Source of the DNA: SZUA-448 sp964602475
Lineage (GTDB): Bacteria; Bacillota; Clostridia; Lachnospirales; Lachnospiraceae
Direction: 5' to 3'
NCBI GenBank assembly: GCA_964602475.1
Contig: CAZRRN010000048.1
Span: 1 to 21,796 of the forward strand
Length of the DNA: 21,796 nucleotides
The stretch's first letter is position 1. Each line of letters begins with the position of its first letter. Both the position numbers and the translations under genes were made by a program. The notes under the pieces are model-generated. The model was given only the letters and a program-made list of their open reading frames with translations. It was not told the DNA's origin and ran no database searches. Of this stretch, positions 7,536 to 15,789 are shown one piece after another.

Positions 7536-8876
7536 ATGGATTCCGCAATTCAAGCTTTGAATCAGATTAATTTACTTCTCTGGACGATACCCATGCCCGT
7601 TCTGCTCTGCGGAACACATCTTTTTTTTACAATCCGAACCGGTTTTGTTCAAAAACACACGCTGCGTGCCGTTAGATTCTCTGTATCCGGCGGCTTTTCT
7701 GCACTTGCCCGCACACTTGCAGCAACCCTCGGCACCGGAAATATCGTCGGTATTTCTACTGCTGTTGCTCTTGGTGGTGCCGGAGCCGTCTTCTGGTGCT
7801 GGCTTACCGGTATTTTCGGTATGGCAACCACCTACGCCGAGTGCTATCTCGGTCTTAGCTTTCGCAAAGACACTCCTTACGGTCCGGTCTCCGGTCCGAT
7901 GACTGCGCTGGAAAGCGGTCTTAATTGCCGTCCTCTCGCTTTTTTATATTGTATCTTTCTTCTCCCTGCCGGTCTTGGAATGTGTTGTTCTACCTCCTCC
8001 GTTCTACGTCAGGTATTTGATTCTTTTCTTCCTTCCGACAGCATTTTTATCTATGTGTTCGGTATTCTCTGTGCTCTTTTAATCGGACTAGTGATTAACG
8101 GCGGAGCCGGCTTTATTACGACCGTATGCACTCGGCTTGTTCCTGCTATGACTGTCCTGTATCTCGGTTCCTGTATTGCAATTCTTATCATGAATCGAGC
8201 CTATCTTCCTGCTTCAATTCTTTTGATTTTCCGGTCTGCCTTCGGTCTTCGAGCCATCGGTTCCGGACTTATTGGCGGAACGCTTCAGCTGGCACTTCGT
8301 TACGGAATAGCACGTGGATTGTTCACAAACGAAGCCGGGATTGGTTCTGCTGCAATTGCCGCTTCTGAGGATGCATTTTCAGATACTGCAGTTTTCAAAC
8401 CGGATTGTTGTCGGCGAATGGCATTAATTTCCATGAGTGCAACCTTCTGGGACACCGTTGTTATGTGTGCGATTACCGGGATCGTTATCGTCAGCTCTTT
8501 GCTTCGTATCCCATCTGTTCTTCCTCTTCTTTTACCTGGTGAGCTTATCACCGCAGCATTTTCTCTAATACCAGGCGGTGTGCTTTTACTGAACATTTCA
8601 CTGGTTGCTTTTGCATTTGCAACACTGATCGGCTGGTACTATATAGCCGAAAGGGTTCTTCTGTATCTGAAATCCGGTTTTACCAAAAAACACAAAACCG
8701 GAAGCACCTCAGCTTCTGCTGCTGTCTCCCGGTTTCGTCTTACTTATATGCTGTGCATTTTTTTAGGATTTGTGCTGTCCTTAGAACTTGTCTTTGAAAT
8801 TTCCGATCTGCTTAACGCCTTCCTTATACTTCCAAATCTTTTATCACTATTCCTGCTGCAGAAGCTTCTCCGGTAA
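7536..8876 (+). CDS. AGCS-family sodium/alanine (amino acid) symporter (446 aa)
   Basis: This is an inner-membrane carrier that imports alanine, glycine or a related amino acid with sodium. The family core is clear: ALARTLAATLGTGNIVGIST at about residues 55-74, then GGAGAVFWCWLTGIFGMAT and, mid-protein, RGLFTNEAGIGSAAIA. About ten or eleven hydrophobic helices are visible and the length is typical. The ATG at 7536 is the first in frame after a stop at 7512. No good Shine-Dalgarno precedes it (only GGG in an A/T-rich leader), so translation may start weakly. It converges on the DJ-1 gene with only 26 bp between stops and no clear terminator. The substrate is not certain. Confidence 0.92.
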   Translation: MDSAIQALNQINLLLWTIPMPVLLCGTHLFFTIRTGFVQKHTLRAVRFSVSGGFSALARTLAATLGTGNIVGISTAVALGGAGAVFWCWLTGIFGMATTYAECYLGLSFRKDTPYGPVSGPMTALESGLNCRPLAFLYCIFLLPAGLGMCCSTSSVLRQVFDSFLPSDSIFIYVFGILCALLIGLVINGGAGFITTVCTRLVPAMTVLYLGSCIAILIMNRAYLPASILLIFRSAFGLRAIGSGLIGGTLQLALRYGIARGLFTNEAGIGSAAIAASEDAFSDTAVFKPDCCRRMALISMSATFWDTVVMCAITGIVIVSSLLRIPSVLPLLLPGELITAAFSLIPGGVLLLNISLVAFAFATLIGWYYIAERVLLYLKSGFTKKHKTGSTSASAAVSRFRLTYMLCIFLGFVLSLELVFEISDLLNAFLILPNLLSLFLLQKLLR

Positions 8877-8902
8877 TTTATTCCGGTATTCTCAACACAC
8901 TG

Positions 8903-9484
8903 TTACCGATAACGCTCATCCTGAATCTTGGATGCAACACTATCTGCTGTTTTTTTGCTGTCAAGAAGTTCAATCAGCTTCAATGCAAAATCTACTGAAA
9001 CACCCATGCCGCGCGCCGTAATCAAATGCCCGTCATGTACTACGGCAGCGTCTTCTATGATTGCTCCTGTCATCTTGTCTTCAAATCCCGGATAACAGGT
9101 TGCATGCTTCCCGGGAAGCATTCCAAGTCTTCCAAAAATGCTTGGCGCCGCGCAGATTGCCGCAAGGTATTTTCCGTCCTTGCCAAAGATTCTGATTAGT
9201 TCCGTCAACGGTTTGTATTCATAAAGATGTTCTGTACCCTGTCCGCCACCCGGAAGCACCAGCATATCGCCGTCCATGAACTGCCCAATTACATCCTGCT
9301 TTGTAAGCTCTTCATAACAGCAGTCTGCTTCAACTTTGATTCCATGAGATCCGTTTACCATAAGTCTGTTCATAATAGATACTGTAATAACTTCAATTTC
9401 TTTGGTTCGCCGAAGAAGATCAACTACCGTAAGTGCCTCAATCTCCTCAAATCCATCTGCAAGAAATAAGTAAACACGTTTCAT
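8903..9484 (-). CDS. DJ-1/PfpI (ThiJ/YajL) family protein (193 aa)
   Basis: Members of this family act as glyoxalases/deglycases, chaperones or stress proteins; the activity of this one is unknown. The fold markers are present: LFLADGFEEIEALTVVDLL with the family Glu (about residue 14), VLPGG (77-80), and the nucleophile-elbow Cys111 in AAICAAPSIFG. The ending near Gly-Met-Gly-Val-Ser/Asp (GMGVSVDFALKLIELL) matches the DJ-1/YajL branch. A strong AAGGAGG lies 8 bases before the ATG. It is 131 bp downstream of pheT on the same strand, across a tandem-repeat region. No separate promoter is obvious, so read-through from pheST is possible. Confidence 0.92.
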   Translation of the reverse strand: MKRVYLFLADGFEEIEALTVVDLLRRTKEIEVITVSIMNRLMVNGSHGIKVEADCCYEELTKQDVIGQFMDGDMLVLPGGGQGTEHLYEYKPLTELIRIFGKDGKYLAAICAAPSIFGRLGMLPGKHATCYPGFEDKMTGAIIEDAAVVHDGHLITARGMGVSVDFALKLIELLDSKKTADSVASKIQDERYR

Positions 9485-9549
9485 TTTTCTCTTCCTCCTT
9501 TATCATCGCCGGCTTTATTAACTTCAGTGATACTGTTCGGATTATTTCC

Positions 9550-9641
9550 GGCTTTCATTTCATATTATTTTAGGCTTTCACTTCAGATCATTTTAAGCTT
9601 ATATCTAGTAGTATTTCAGGCTTTCATTTCATATCCCTTTT
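9550..9641 (-). repeat. Degenerate 23-bp tandem repeat, four units, overlapping the pheT 3' end
   Basis: Four adjoining 23-bp units lie at 9619-9641, 9596-9618, 9573-9595 and 9550-9572. On the minus strand they end in GAAATGAAAGCC-like sequence; the second (9596-9618) is the most diverged. The units at 9619-9641 and 9550-9572 share an identical 16-base block, ATATGAAATGAAAGCC. The first unit encodes the last pheT codons and the second opens with its TGA stop. A partial fifth unit may follow (9527-9549). The unit length is not a multiple of three and no coding use is visible after the stop. Confidence 0.75.
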
Positions 9642-12030
9642 GGCTTAACAGCTTAAGTATTTCTTCTTTATATTCATTAACGGTATCCAATGCAAGCGTT
9701 CCTTCATAGGATATAAACTGCATCCTTACCGTCATACTGCATTTCCCGTCCGGAAGCGTCTCGTCACTGAATAAACCGACAAAACTGCAGTCACTTAAAT
9801 ACCTGCACGGATACTCCATAATAATATCACGAACTGTTCCGAATGCCGTTCCCTTATCAACCAGAAGACTCAGGTCAATGCTGATTCCCGGAAAGCGTGA
9901 CATTTCTTTATATAGTATTTTATTTTCTTCCAGCTCGGCAAACTGTTCATAATCAATTTCCAAAACTGCTGCATGAAGCTTTTTATCAATTTTTTCCGCA
10001 ATTCTCGGGTTCAGTACCGAAATGTATCCGATCACAGTTCCTTTTGATGCAATCAGCGCAGAATTTTTCGGATGAATCAGGCTCTTTACAATCGCTTTCG
10101 AAAGTGTTTCATCTGCTTCCAGTTTGTTCAAATCAATCGCAGGATACTCAAATGTTATATTCTTCAAAGTCTCTGCAAGCTTGTCAGCAATCTGCTTAAC
10201 CTCACTTAGCAGGGCATTTTCAGATTTTGTTCTGGATGCCATTATAAGACTCAGTACTTTTTTCTCATTACATAGACCGTCTTCTCGTAAACCACGTACC
10301 ACGCGTCCGATTTCGAACATTCTAAGTTCCGGACAGGTATCGCAGTTTTTCGATACAAATCCAAGCAACGTCGGCGTAATGGTTCTTCGAATCACATCAT
10401 TATCAGAAAGTTCAGAATTAACAATTCTGACATCTCCTTCTGCTTCGATTCCAAGCTCTCTGTTTAGCTTATTGTCATACCACAGGTAGCTGTGAACTTC
10501 GTTAAAACCAAACTTATCTGCGAGAAGCTGTTTTGTCCGGTATTCGTTTTCTCTTGCTTTGTCTGGTCTTACCGGTGCCAGAAGACTCTTTGTGGAACGA
10601 AGCTCAAAGTTATCATAGCCATAAATTCGGGTAATCTCTTCTATAATGTCTGCTTTCATCGTAACATCCTTGGTCGCACGGAATGACGGTACTGTAACAT
10701 CAAACCGGTCACCGTTTCTTTGTACGCTAAAATCCAAAGAGCTAAGTGTTTTCTCAATTCGCTCAGCGGAAATGTCAATTCCGGTGCATTTGTCTACATA
10801 GGCTTTATCAAAAGAAATATTGATTGTGTCATATTTCTTTCGATAGCTGTCTGTCAGTGCAGTTGTCACCTTTGCATCGCAGTCAATTGTTAAAAGAAGC
10901 TTTAAGAAACGCTCTATTGCTGGAACGGTCAGTTCCGGATCTAAGGTCTTTTCATATCGTGCACTTGCTTCGGTACGCATACCGAGCTTTGTTGCGCTCT
11001 TTCGTACAGATACTCCGTCAAAGTTGGCTGATTCCAATAACAGACTTGTTGTATTATCTTCAATTTCAGACAGCAGTCCCCCCATGATTCCTGCAATTGC
11101 AACCGGCTCATCACCGTCACAGATCATCATGACTCCAGGCTCAATACTACGCTCTGTCGAATCAAGAGTCTGAAAGCTCTTTTCACTTTCAAAGGTCTTA
11201 ACTCTTATTTTCTTAACCTTATCTTTGTCAAATGCATGCATCGGCTGACCGAGCTCCATCATCAGATAATTGGTAAGATCCGCAAGCAGATTAATCGGAC
11301 GCTGTCCGCAATACATCAGGCGAATCTTCATCTGATACGGAGAAACATTTTTTGTCACATTGGTAACTCCGATGCACGAATACCGATAGCAGAGATCCGT
11401 CTCAATTGCCATATCAACTACAGGAAGCGCAGCATACTTTGCTGTATCAATTACGTCCAGTTTTCTTAAAGGACGATTTAACAATGCTGCAATTTCTCTT
11501 GCGATTCCATAATGACCCCAGAGATCCGGGCGATTGGTCAAGGATTTATTATCGACTTCAAATATTGTGTCCTCGATCGGCATTATATCCTTCAGATTTG
11601 TACCAACCTTTGTCCCTTCTTCAAAGATAATGATTCCGGAATGGTCCTCACTGATTCCGAGTTCTTTCTCGGAGCAACACATCCCACAGCTCTGATAGCC
11701 GGCTACCACAGCTTCACTGATTTCCATTCCTTTCACACTTCCGCCTGCCTTTGCAAAAGCAACAAGCGCACCCTCTGCTGCATTTGGCGCACCGCAGACA
11801 CAGTCTACAATTTCGGTTCCGTTATCTACCTTCAACAGATGCAGCTTTTTTGAATTCGGATGATTCTCAAGGCTTACGATTTTACCGACCACCACATCAC
11901 GAATATCCTTACCATATTCATAAATATCCTCAACCTCCGCTGTCGACAGCGTGAAGCGTCCGATTAATTCCTGTAAATCCACTCCGGACAGATCAACAAA
12001 ATCCGAAATCCAGTTCATTGATATAAACAT
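9616..12030 (-). CDS. pheT: Phenylalanyl-tRNA synthetase beta subunit (804 aa)
   Basis: The beta chain of the alpha2-beta2 enzyme that charges tRNA-Phe. The order is that of the bacterial form: an N-terminal tRNA-binding OB domain (about 40-150; VVGKIVSLENHPNSKKLHLLKV), B3/B4 editing domain (about 210-380), B5 and the catalytic-like core, and a C-terminal anticodon-binding ferredoxin fold beginning SRFPGISIDLSLLVDKG. The length is typical. The start at 12030 is chosen because GAGG lies 6-7 bases upstream; the ATG at 12042 overlaps that site. It follows pheS by about 100 bp and shares its T-box control. Its last codons are the first unit of a tandem repeat that continues past the stop. Confidence 0.97.
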   Translation of the reverse strand: MFISMNWISDFVDLSGVDLQELIGRFTLSTAEVEDIYEYGKDIRDVVVGKIVSLENHPNSKKLHLLKVDNGTEIVDCVCGAPNAAEGALVAFAKAGGSVKGMEISEAVVAGYQSCGMCCSEKELGISEDHSGIIIFEEGTKVGTNLKDIMPIEDTIFEVDNKSLTNRPDLWGHYGIAREIAALLNRPLRKLDVIDTAKYAALPVVDMAIETDLCYRYSCIGVTNVTKNVSPYQMKIRLMYCGQRPINLLADLTNYLMMELGQPMHAFDKDKVKKIRVKTFESEKSFQTLDSTERSIEPGVMMICDGDEPVAIAGIMGGLLSEIEDNTTSLLLESANFDGVSVRKSATKLGMRTEASARYEKTLDPELTVPAIERFLKLLLTIDCDAKVTTALTDSYRKKYDTINISFDKAYVDKCTGIDISAERIEKTLSSLDFSVQRNGDRFDVTVPSFRATKDVTMKADIIEEITRIYGYDNFELRSTKSLLAPVRPDKARENEYRTKQLLADKFGFNEVHSYLWYDNKLNRELGIEAEGDVRIVNSELSDNDVIRRTITPTLLGFVSKNCDTCPELRMFEIGRVVRGLREDGLCNEKKVLSLIMASRTKSENALLSEVKQIADKLAETLKNITFEYPAIDLNKLEADETLSKAIVKSLIHPKNSALIASKGTVIGYISVLNPRIAEKIDKKLHAAVLEIDYEQFAELEENKILYKEMSRFPGISIDLSLLVDKGTAFGTVRDIIMEYPCRYLSDCSFVGLFSDETLPDGKCSMTVRMQFISYEGTLALDTVNEYKEEILKLLSQKGYEMKA

Positions 12031-12046
12031 TTTCCGCCTCATTTCT

Positions 12047-12074
12047 GCACAAAGCTGTTAAGCGACAGCTGTGC
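12047..12074 (-). promoter_or_regulatory. Hairpin directly before the pheT ribosome binding site
   Basis: On the minus strand GCACAGCTGT pairs with ACAGCT-tt-GTGC (10 bp with a 2-base bulge, 6-base loop) and is followed at once by AGAAATGAGG, the ribosome binding site of pheT. The U-tract needed for a terminator in this direction is absent. It may tune translation or processing between pheS and pheT. Confidence 0.5.
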
Positions 12075-12108
12075 TTTTATTGATTTTCAGTCTAGCAATT
12101 CCAAGGCT

Positions 12109-12124
12109 CCGGTTTCGGAACCGG
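12109..12124. other. Palindromic hairpin after the pheS stop codon
   Basis: CCGGTT-TCGG-AACCGG is a perfect 6-bp stem with a 4-base loop, 6 bases beyond the pheS stop. No U-run follows in the transcribed direction, so it looks like an intercistronic stem (processing or stability) and not a terminator. Confidence 0.45.
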
Positions 12125-12130
12125 CTACAT

Positions 12131-13171
12131 TTATCTAAACTGTTTCAGTGCTTTGATATTTCCGCTGTTCAGTACCCTGATATCCTTAATACCGTATTTC
12201 ATCATCGCAACGCGTGTCAGTCCGAGTCCAAATGCGAACCCGTTATACTTTTCGGGATCAATGCCTCCCATTTTGAGTACATTCGGATGAATCATGCCGC
12301 AGGGACAAAGTTCCAGCCAGCCGGACTGCTTACAGGTAGGACACCCGGTTCCGCCGCAGATCAGACAGCTGATATCAAGCTCAAAGCCCGGCTCTACAAA
12401 GGGGAAGAAGCCCGGTCTTAAGCGCACCTTAACGTCCTGTTCAAAAACCTCTGACAACAGTACCTTCATAAAATAAATCAGGTTGGATATGGAAATATCA
12501 TCTCCAATCATCATACCTTCCATCTGAAAGAAGGTATTTTCATGGCAGGCATCGATGTTCTCATTGCGAAAGCAGCGTCCCGGAAATAATACACGAAGCG
12601 GCTTACCGGGCTTTGGAGCACCGTATTTTCTCATAATATAATTCTGTGCTGCCGAGGTATGTGTCTTAAGCAGCTGTCCGTTGCTTAGATAATACGTATC
12701 CTGCATGTCTCTTGCCGGATGATGCTTTGGAATATTTACTGCTTCAAAATTATTATATTCTGTTTGAATTTCAATTCCGTCTTCGATTATAAAGCCCATG
12801 CTTTTGAAAATATCTTCAATCTGTCTCTGTACAATTGTGATTGGATGAAGGCTACCCTCCTGTTCATCTACAGACGGAATTGAAAAATCGAACTTTTCCG
12901 CACGTTCCATGGCAAACCGGTATGCAAGCTCGTCAAGTCTTCCTGCGCTCTCTCTGATCGCTTTCTCCATCTCGTCTTTCAATGCATTCATCTGCTGACC
13001 GACCTGTTTTTTGGTCTCAACATCCATGTCCTTCAGACCCTTCAAAACATCCGTCACCGCTCCTTTTTTTCCAAGAAAGCCAATCCTTACTGCTTCCAGA
13101 TCTTCTTGCGTTCTTGTCTCACTGAGCTTTTGTTCAAATTCTGTTTTTAACTTCGAAACGATTTCCAACAT
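12131..13171 (-). CDS. pheS: Phenylalanyl-tRNA synthetase alpha subunit (346 aa)
   Basis: The catalytic subunit, which activates Phe with ATP and transfers it to tRNA-Phe. An N-terminal coiled coil of about 85 residues (MLEIVSKLKTEFEQKLSE...) is followed by the class II core: motif 2 is recognisable as FPGRCFRNENIDACHE followed by FFQMEG, and motif 3 as GFAFGLGLTRVAMMKYGI. The length is typical. The start at 13171 gives the normal N-terminus; GGAG lies 11 bases upstream, a rather long spacing. The T-box leader (13349-13640) is upstream, with an unusually long 178-base stretch between its terminator and the start codon. pheT follows. Confidence 0.97.
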   Translation of the reverse strand: MLEIVSKLKTEFEQKLSETRTQEDLEAVRIGFLGKKGAVTDVLKGLKDMDVETKKQVGQQMNALKDEMEKAIRESAGRLDELAYRFAMERAEKFDFSIPSVDEQEGSLHPITIVQRQIEDIFKSMGFIIEDGIEIQTEYNNFEAVNIPKHHPARDMQDTYYLSNGQLLKTHTSAAQNYIMRKYGAPKPGKPLRVLFPGRCFRNENIDACHENTFFQMEGMMIGDDISISNLIYFMKVLLSEVFEQDVKVRLRPGFFPFVEPGFELDISCLICGGTGCPTCKQSGWLELCPCGMIHPNVLKMGGIDPEKYNGFAFGLGLTRVAMMKYGIKDIRVLNSGNIKALKQFR

Positions 13172-13192
13172 ATTAAAACGTTCTCCATTTCT

Positions 13193-13207
13193 GCGTCTTT
13201 TAGACGC
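13193..13207 (-). promoter_or_regulatory. Hairpin directly before the pheS ribosome binding site
   Basis: GCGTCT and AGACGC pair around a 3-base loop; on the pheS strand the stem is followed at once by AGAAATGGAG. A T-run lies on the opposite side, so it could only terminate plus-strand (antisense) transcripts. Similar placement is seen before pheT, typA and dapA. Confidence 0.45.
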
Positions 13208-13348
13208 TTTTTTGATTATGTTTGGATTTGTCACTTTATAAATGAGCATTCATTCACTATTTGTGAAGAACAGTAAAACATTCTTTCATCGACGAACCCA
13301 ATGATTAACAAAGTGTGTTCCTATTAATCTATAAGTATTCTTTCAGAT

Positions 13349-13640
13349 AAAAAAAACACCCTCGTAACGGGACGAGAATGCTTCGTGGTACCACCCGGAT
13401 TCGATCTGCAGCGCAAATCCTCTTCCTGATTCTAACGGTATCAAACCGACCGATACTTCCCTTAAGGGCTTCATATCGATAGCTCCTTCGGTGAAATTCG
13501 ACCTGTTTCCGTTCCGAAATCCGCTTTCAGCCGGTGACGGATTCTCTCTGACGGTGGTGGACAGGCTACTGTGTCCGAATTCTCTGCTTCTTCTGTATAT
13601 GACAGATACAGCCTGCACCGAACGATGCATCTGTAAATAT
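13349..13640 (-). promoter_or_regulatory. T-box riboswitch leader (phenylalanine) of pheST
   Basis: The hallmark GGGTGGTACCACG is at 13396-13384. UGGU in its bulge would pair with an ACCA tRNA end, as expected for tRNA-Phe. The terminator follows at 13380-13357 (9-bp stem, 6-base loop) with a run of eight U (13356-13349). In Stem I, an AGTA on the 5' side, CCTGT/ACAGG pairing, and GAA on the 3' side form the specifier loop, closed below by TTCGG/CCGAA. The bases after GAA read U-UUC-A, so the specifier is probably the Phe codon UUC (13495-13493). Uncharged tRNA-Phe should stabilise the antiterminator and turn on pheS and pheT. Confidence 0.93.
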
Positions 13641-13646
13641 GCGCTA

Positions 13647-13675
13647 ACTATACCCTATAAACTTAGATTTGTCAA
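13647..13675 (-). promoter_or_regulatory. Promoter of the T-box-pheS-pheT operon
   Basis: Consensus TTGACA (13675-13670) and TATAGT (13652-13647) on the minus strand with a 17-bp spacer. Transcription should start near 13640, giving a leader of about 470 bases before pheS. It begins only a few bases after the ilvE terminator. Confidence 0.85.
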
Positions 13676-13710
13676 GAAGGAAAAGGTCCGTCTTGTGAGA
13701 CGGACCTTCT
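13676..13710 (-). terminator. Rho-independent terminator of ilvE
   Basis: AAGGTCCGTCT and AGACGGACCTT (13708-13698 and 13693-13683) form an 11-bp stem with a 4-base loop, followed on the minus strand by TTCC/TTCTT. It lies about 12 bp past the ilvE stop and separates that transcript from the pheST promoter. Confidence 0.85.
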
Positions 13711-13721
13711 CAACTGATGAA

Positions 13722-14747
13722 CTAGCAAATTGTATGAATCCAGCCCTTCGGTGCTTCCAGACGTCCCATCTGAATACCGGTTAATGTCTCGTAGAGCTTC
13801 TTTGTAATCGGTCCCATCTCGGTCATACCGCTCGGGAAACAGATTTCCTTACCATGGTCTACAATCTTGCCAACCGGAGAAATAACCGCTGCAGTCCCGC
13901 AAAGTCCACACTCGGCAAAATCCTTTACTTCCTCCAGTGCGATTTCTCTCTCTTCTGCTTCCAGCCCAAGATACTCCTTTGCAACCTGCACCAGGGAACG
14001 GCGCGTAATGGAAGGCAGGATGCTCGGGGATTTCGGTGTAACGACTTTGTTGTCCTTCGTAACAAATAGGAAGTTCGCACCACCGGTCTCCTCTACGTAA
14101 GTTCTGGTCTTTGCATCCAGATACATATTCTCATCATAGCCTTCCTGATGTGCCGTTACTATAGCATGAAGGCTCATTGCATAATTCAGACCCGCTTTAA
14201 TATGTCCGGTTCCGTTCGGTGCTGCCCGGTCAAAATCACAGACACGAATCGTCAACGGCTTTGCCCCACCCTTAAAGTAAGGTCCTACCGGTGTTCCGAA
14301 TATACGGAACTGATATTCGGTAGAGGGTTTAACGCCGATTACCGGATTGGTTCCGAACATATATGGTCTTAAATAAAATGTCGCACCGGAACCATACGGC
14401 GGTACATATGCTTCATTCGCCGCTACCACCTGCTCTACCGCTTCGATAAAACGGTCTCTTGGAAATGCCGGCATTTCCAGTCTCTTTGCCGACTGCTCAA
14501 TACGCTCTGCATTCAGATCCGGGCGGAAGGTCACGATGTGTCCGTCCTCAGTGGTATATGCTTTCAGTCCTTCAAAAATCGTCTGTGCATACTGCAGCAC
14601 TCCTGCACACTCACTCAATACAACATTTGCATCCGAGGTTAATGTTCCTGCATCCCATGCTCCGTCCTTAAAGTTCGAAACATAGCGCTTGTCTGTCTGA
14701 ACATAGCCAAAACCAAGGCTGGTCCAATCAATGTTCTTCTTTTCCAT
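13722..14747 (-). CDS. ilvE: Branched-chain amino acid aminotransferase (341 aa)
   Basis: A fold-type IV PLP enzyme that makes Leu, Ile and Val from their 2-keto acids with glutamate, or the reverse. The PLP lysine is Lys184 in GHIKAGLNYA, followed by the family's EETGGANFLFV (219-229) and later CGTAAVISPVG. The FEGLKAY segment near residues 58-64 fits the family. The length is typical of the longer bacterial BCAT group. The start at 14747 has GGAG 6-7 bases upstream; an ATG at 14759 abuts a weak site, and one at 14810 overlaps the -10 box. It has its own promoter and terminator although it lies on the same strand behind mscS. Confidence 0.95.
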   Translation of the reverse strand: MEKKNIDWTSLGFGYVQTDKRYVSNFKDGAWDAGTLTSDANVVLSECAGVLQYAQTIFEGLKAYTTEDGHIVTFRPDLNAERIEQSAKRLEMPAFPRDRFIEAVEQVVAANEAYVPPYGSGATFYLRPYMFGTNPVIGVKPSTEYQFRIFGTPVGPYFKGGAKPLTIRVCDFDRAAPNGTGHIKAGLNYAMSLHAIVTAHQEGYDENMYLDAKTRTYVEETGGANFLFVTKDNKVVTPKSPSILPSITRRSLVQVAKEYLGLEAEEREIALEEVKDFAECGLCGTAAVISPVGKIVDHGKEICFPSGMTEMGPITKKLYETLTGIQMGRLEAPKGWIHTIC

Positions 14748-14808
14748 ACTCTGCTCCATTCCTGCGCATCTGGTGTAAAATGCCGTCTGCCCAAATTTCT
14801 TTCTTGCC

Positions 14809-14837
14809 AATATACCACAATCTGCCGCGATTCACAA
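14809..14837 (-). promoter_or_regulatory. Promoter of ilvE
   Basis: TTGTGA (14837-14832) and TATATT (14814-14809) on the minus strand with a 17-bp spacer. The start near 14802 leaves a leader of about 55 bases. Confidence 0.6.
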
Positions 14838-14839
14838 GT

Positions 14840-14885
14840 GTTATTTTTCTTTTGTGTCCCGGCGTTATTTTCCTTTTTGTGTCTC
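14840..14885 (-). repeat. Imperfect direct repeat duplicating the mscS 3' end
   Basis: On the minus strand the last mscS codons and stop (14885-14864, GACACAAAAAGGAAAATAAC region) are repeated 24-25 bases further on (14860-14840) with one base deleted and a few changes. Both copies end in AAAATAAC. The arrangement parallels the tandem repeat at the end of pheT. Confidence 0.6.
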
Positions 14886-15764
14886 AGCTGCTTCTATAGT
14901 CACATTCATCTGACGGAACGGTATTGTAATGCCCTTCTCATCAAAGCGTTTTTTTACCTGCTCGAGAACCTTTGCACGCACTGTCCAGTAATTCTCGTTC
15001 TTCACCCAGATTCTGTACGCAAACTCAATTGCATCCTCGCCAAATGCAGAAATGAAGATATCTACCGGTCGGTCAGCCTCCCGCATTTCTTCCAGTGCAT
15101 CTGCAATCTGCTGCAGCACACACTGTACCTCATCAATATCACTTTGATAGCTGACCGGAATCGTAAGATCAATCCGTCGGCTTCGTTCTCTTGAGTAGTT
15201 TGTAACGCTGCTGTTTGACAGTGTTCCGTTCGGAATCACAACAGTCCGGTTATCCACTGTAGTCAGCGTCGTACAGAATATATCAATCGAAGTTACTGTT
15301 CCTTCTCCGCTGTCCGCCTTGATATAATCTCCGACGCGAAACGGCTTTAGTATCAGAATCAGCACTCCTCCGGCAAAGTTCGACAGACTGCCCTGCAGAG
15401 CAAGACCGATGGCCAGACCGGCAGAACCAAGCAGGGTTATAAAGGAAGCAGTCGGAATACCAAGTATCCCGGCAATGACAATAACCAGCACAATATAAAG
15501 TACAATTTTGAACAGAGAAACAGTAAAGTTCTGTACTCCTGCATCTGCCTTTGTACGTTTTAAGAATTTTCCGAACAGTTTTAGAATCAGTTTGATCAGC
15601 AGATTACCCAACACCAGAATTAAAATACCGATTCCGATGTTCACCGCAAGCTTAATTAAATTCGGTCCAAATTCATCAAGAAAGGTCTGAAATGCCGACA
15701 ATTTTTCGTCAAGAGCTTCTGCGTCCATCGCTGTAAGCAGCGTGGAAAATATCATCTTTTTCAT
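14865..15764 (-). CDS. mscS: MscS-type mechanosensitive ion channel (299 aa)
   Basis: A small-conductance channel that opens under membrane tension and releases solutes on osmotic downshock. There are three hydrophobic segments (about 32-58, 82-104 and 110-140), the last being the Gly/Ala-rich pore helix with GSAGLAIGLALQGSLSNFAGG. The beta domain follows with FRVGDYIKADSGEGTV and VIPNGTLSNSSVTNYSR, and a C-terminal alpha/beta vestibule ends near GITIPFRQMNV. AAGGA lies 6 bases before the ATG. It starts 25 bp after dapB with no terminator between, so it is probably part of the lysine-riboswitch transcript. The gene symbol names the family. Confidence 0.93.
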   Translation of the reverse strand: MKKMIFSTLLTAMDAEALDEKLSAFQTFLDEFGPNLIKLAVNIGIGILILVLGNLLIKLILKLFGKFLKRTKADAGVQNFTVSLFKIVLYIVLVIVIAGILGIPTASFITLLGSAGLAIGLALQGSLSNFAGGVLILILKPFRVGDYIKADSGEGTVTSIDIFCTTLTTVDNRTVVIPNGTLSNSSVTNYSRERSRRIDLTIPVSYQSDIDEVQCVLQQIADALEEMREADRPVDIFISAFGEDAIEFAYRIWVKNENYWTVRAKVLEQVKKRFDEKGITIPFRQMNVTIEAAETQKGK

Positions 15765-15789
15765 AAGTTTTCCTTATCTGTAGTCTTTT

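Noticed and set aside
9550..9641. 23-bp tandem repeat as a CRISPR array
   Set aside because: Units are directly adjoining with no spacers, are degenerate, and no cas genes are nearby.
13193..13213. Hairpin plus T-run between the T-box and pheS, read as a terminator
   Set aside because: The T-run is on the plus strand only; pheS is transcribed on the minus strand, where the stem is preceded by A residues. It cannot terminate pheS transcription.
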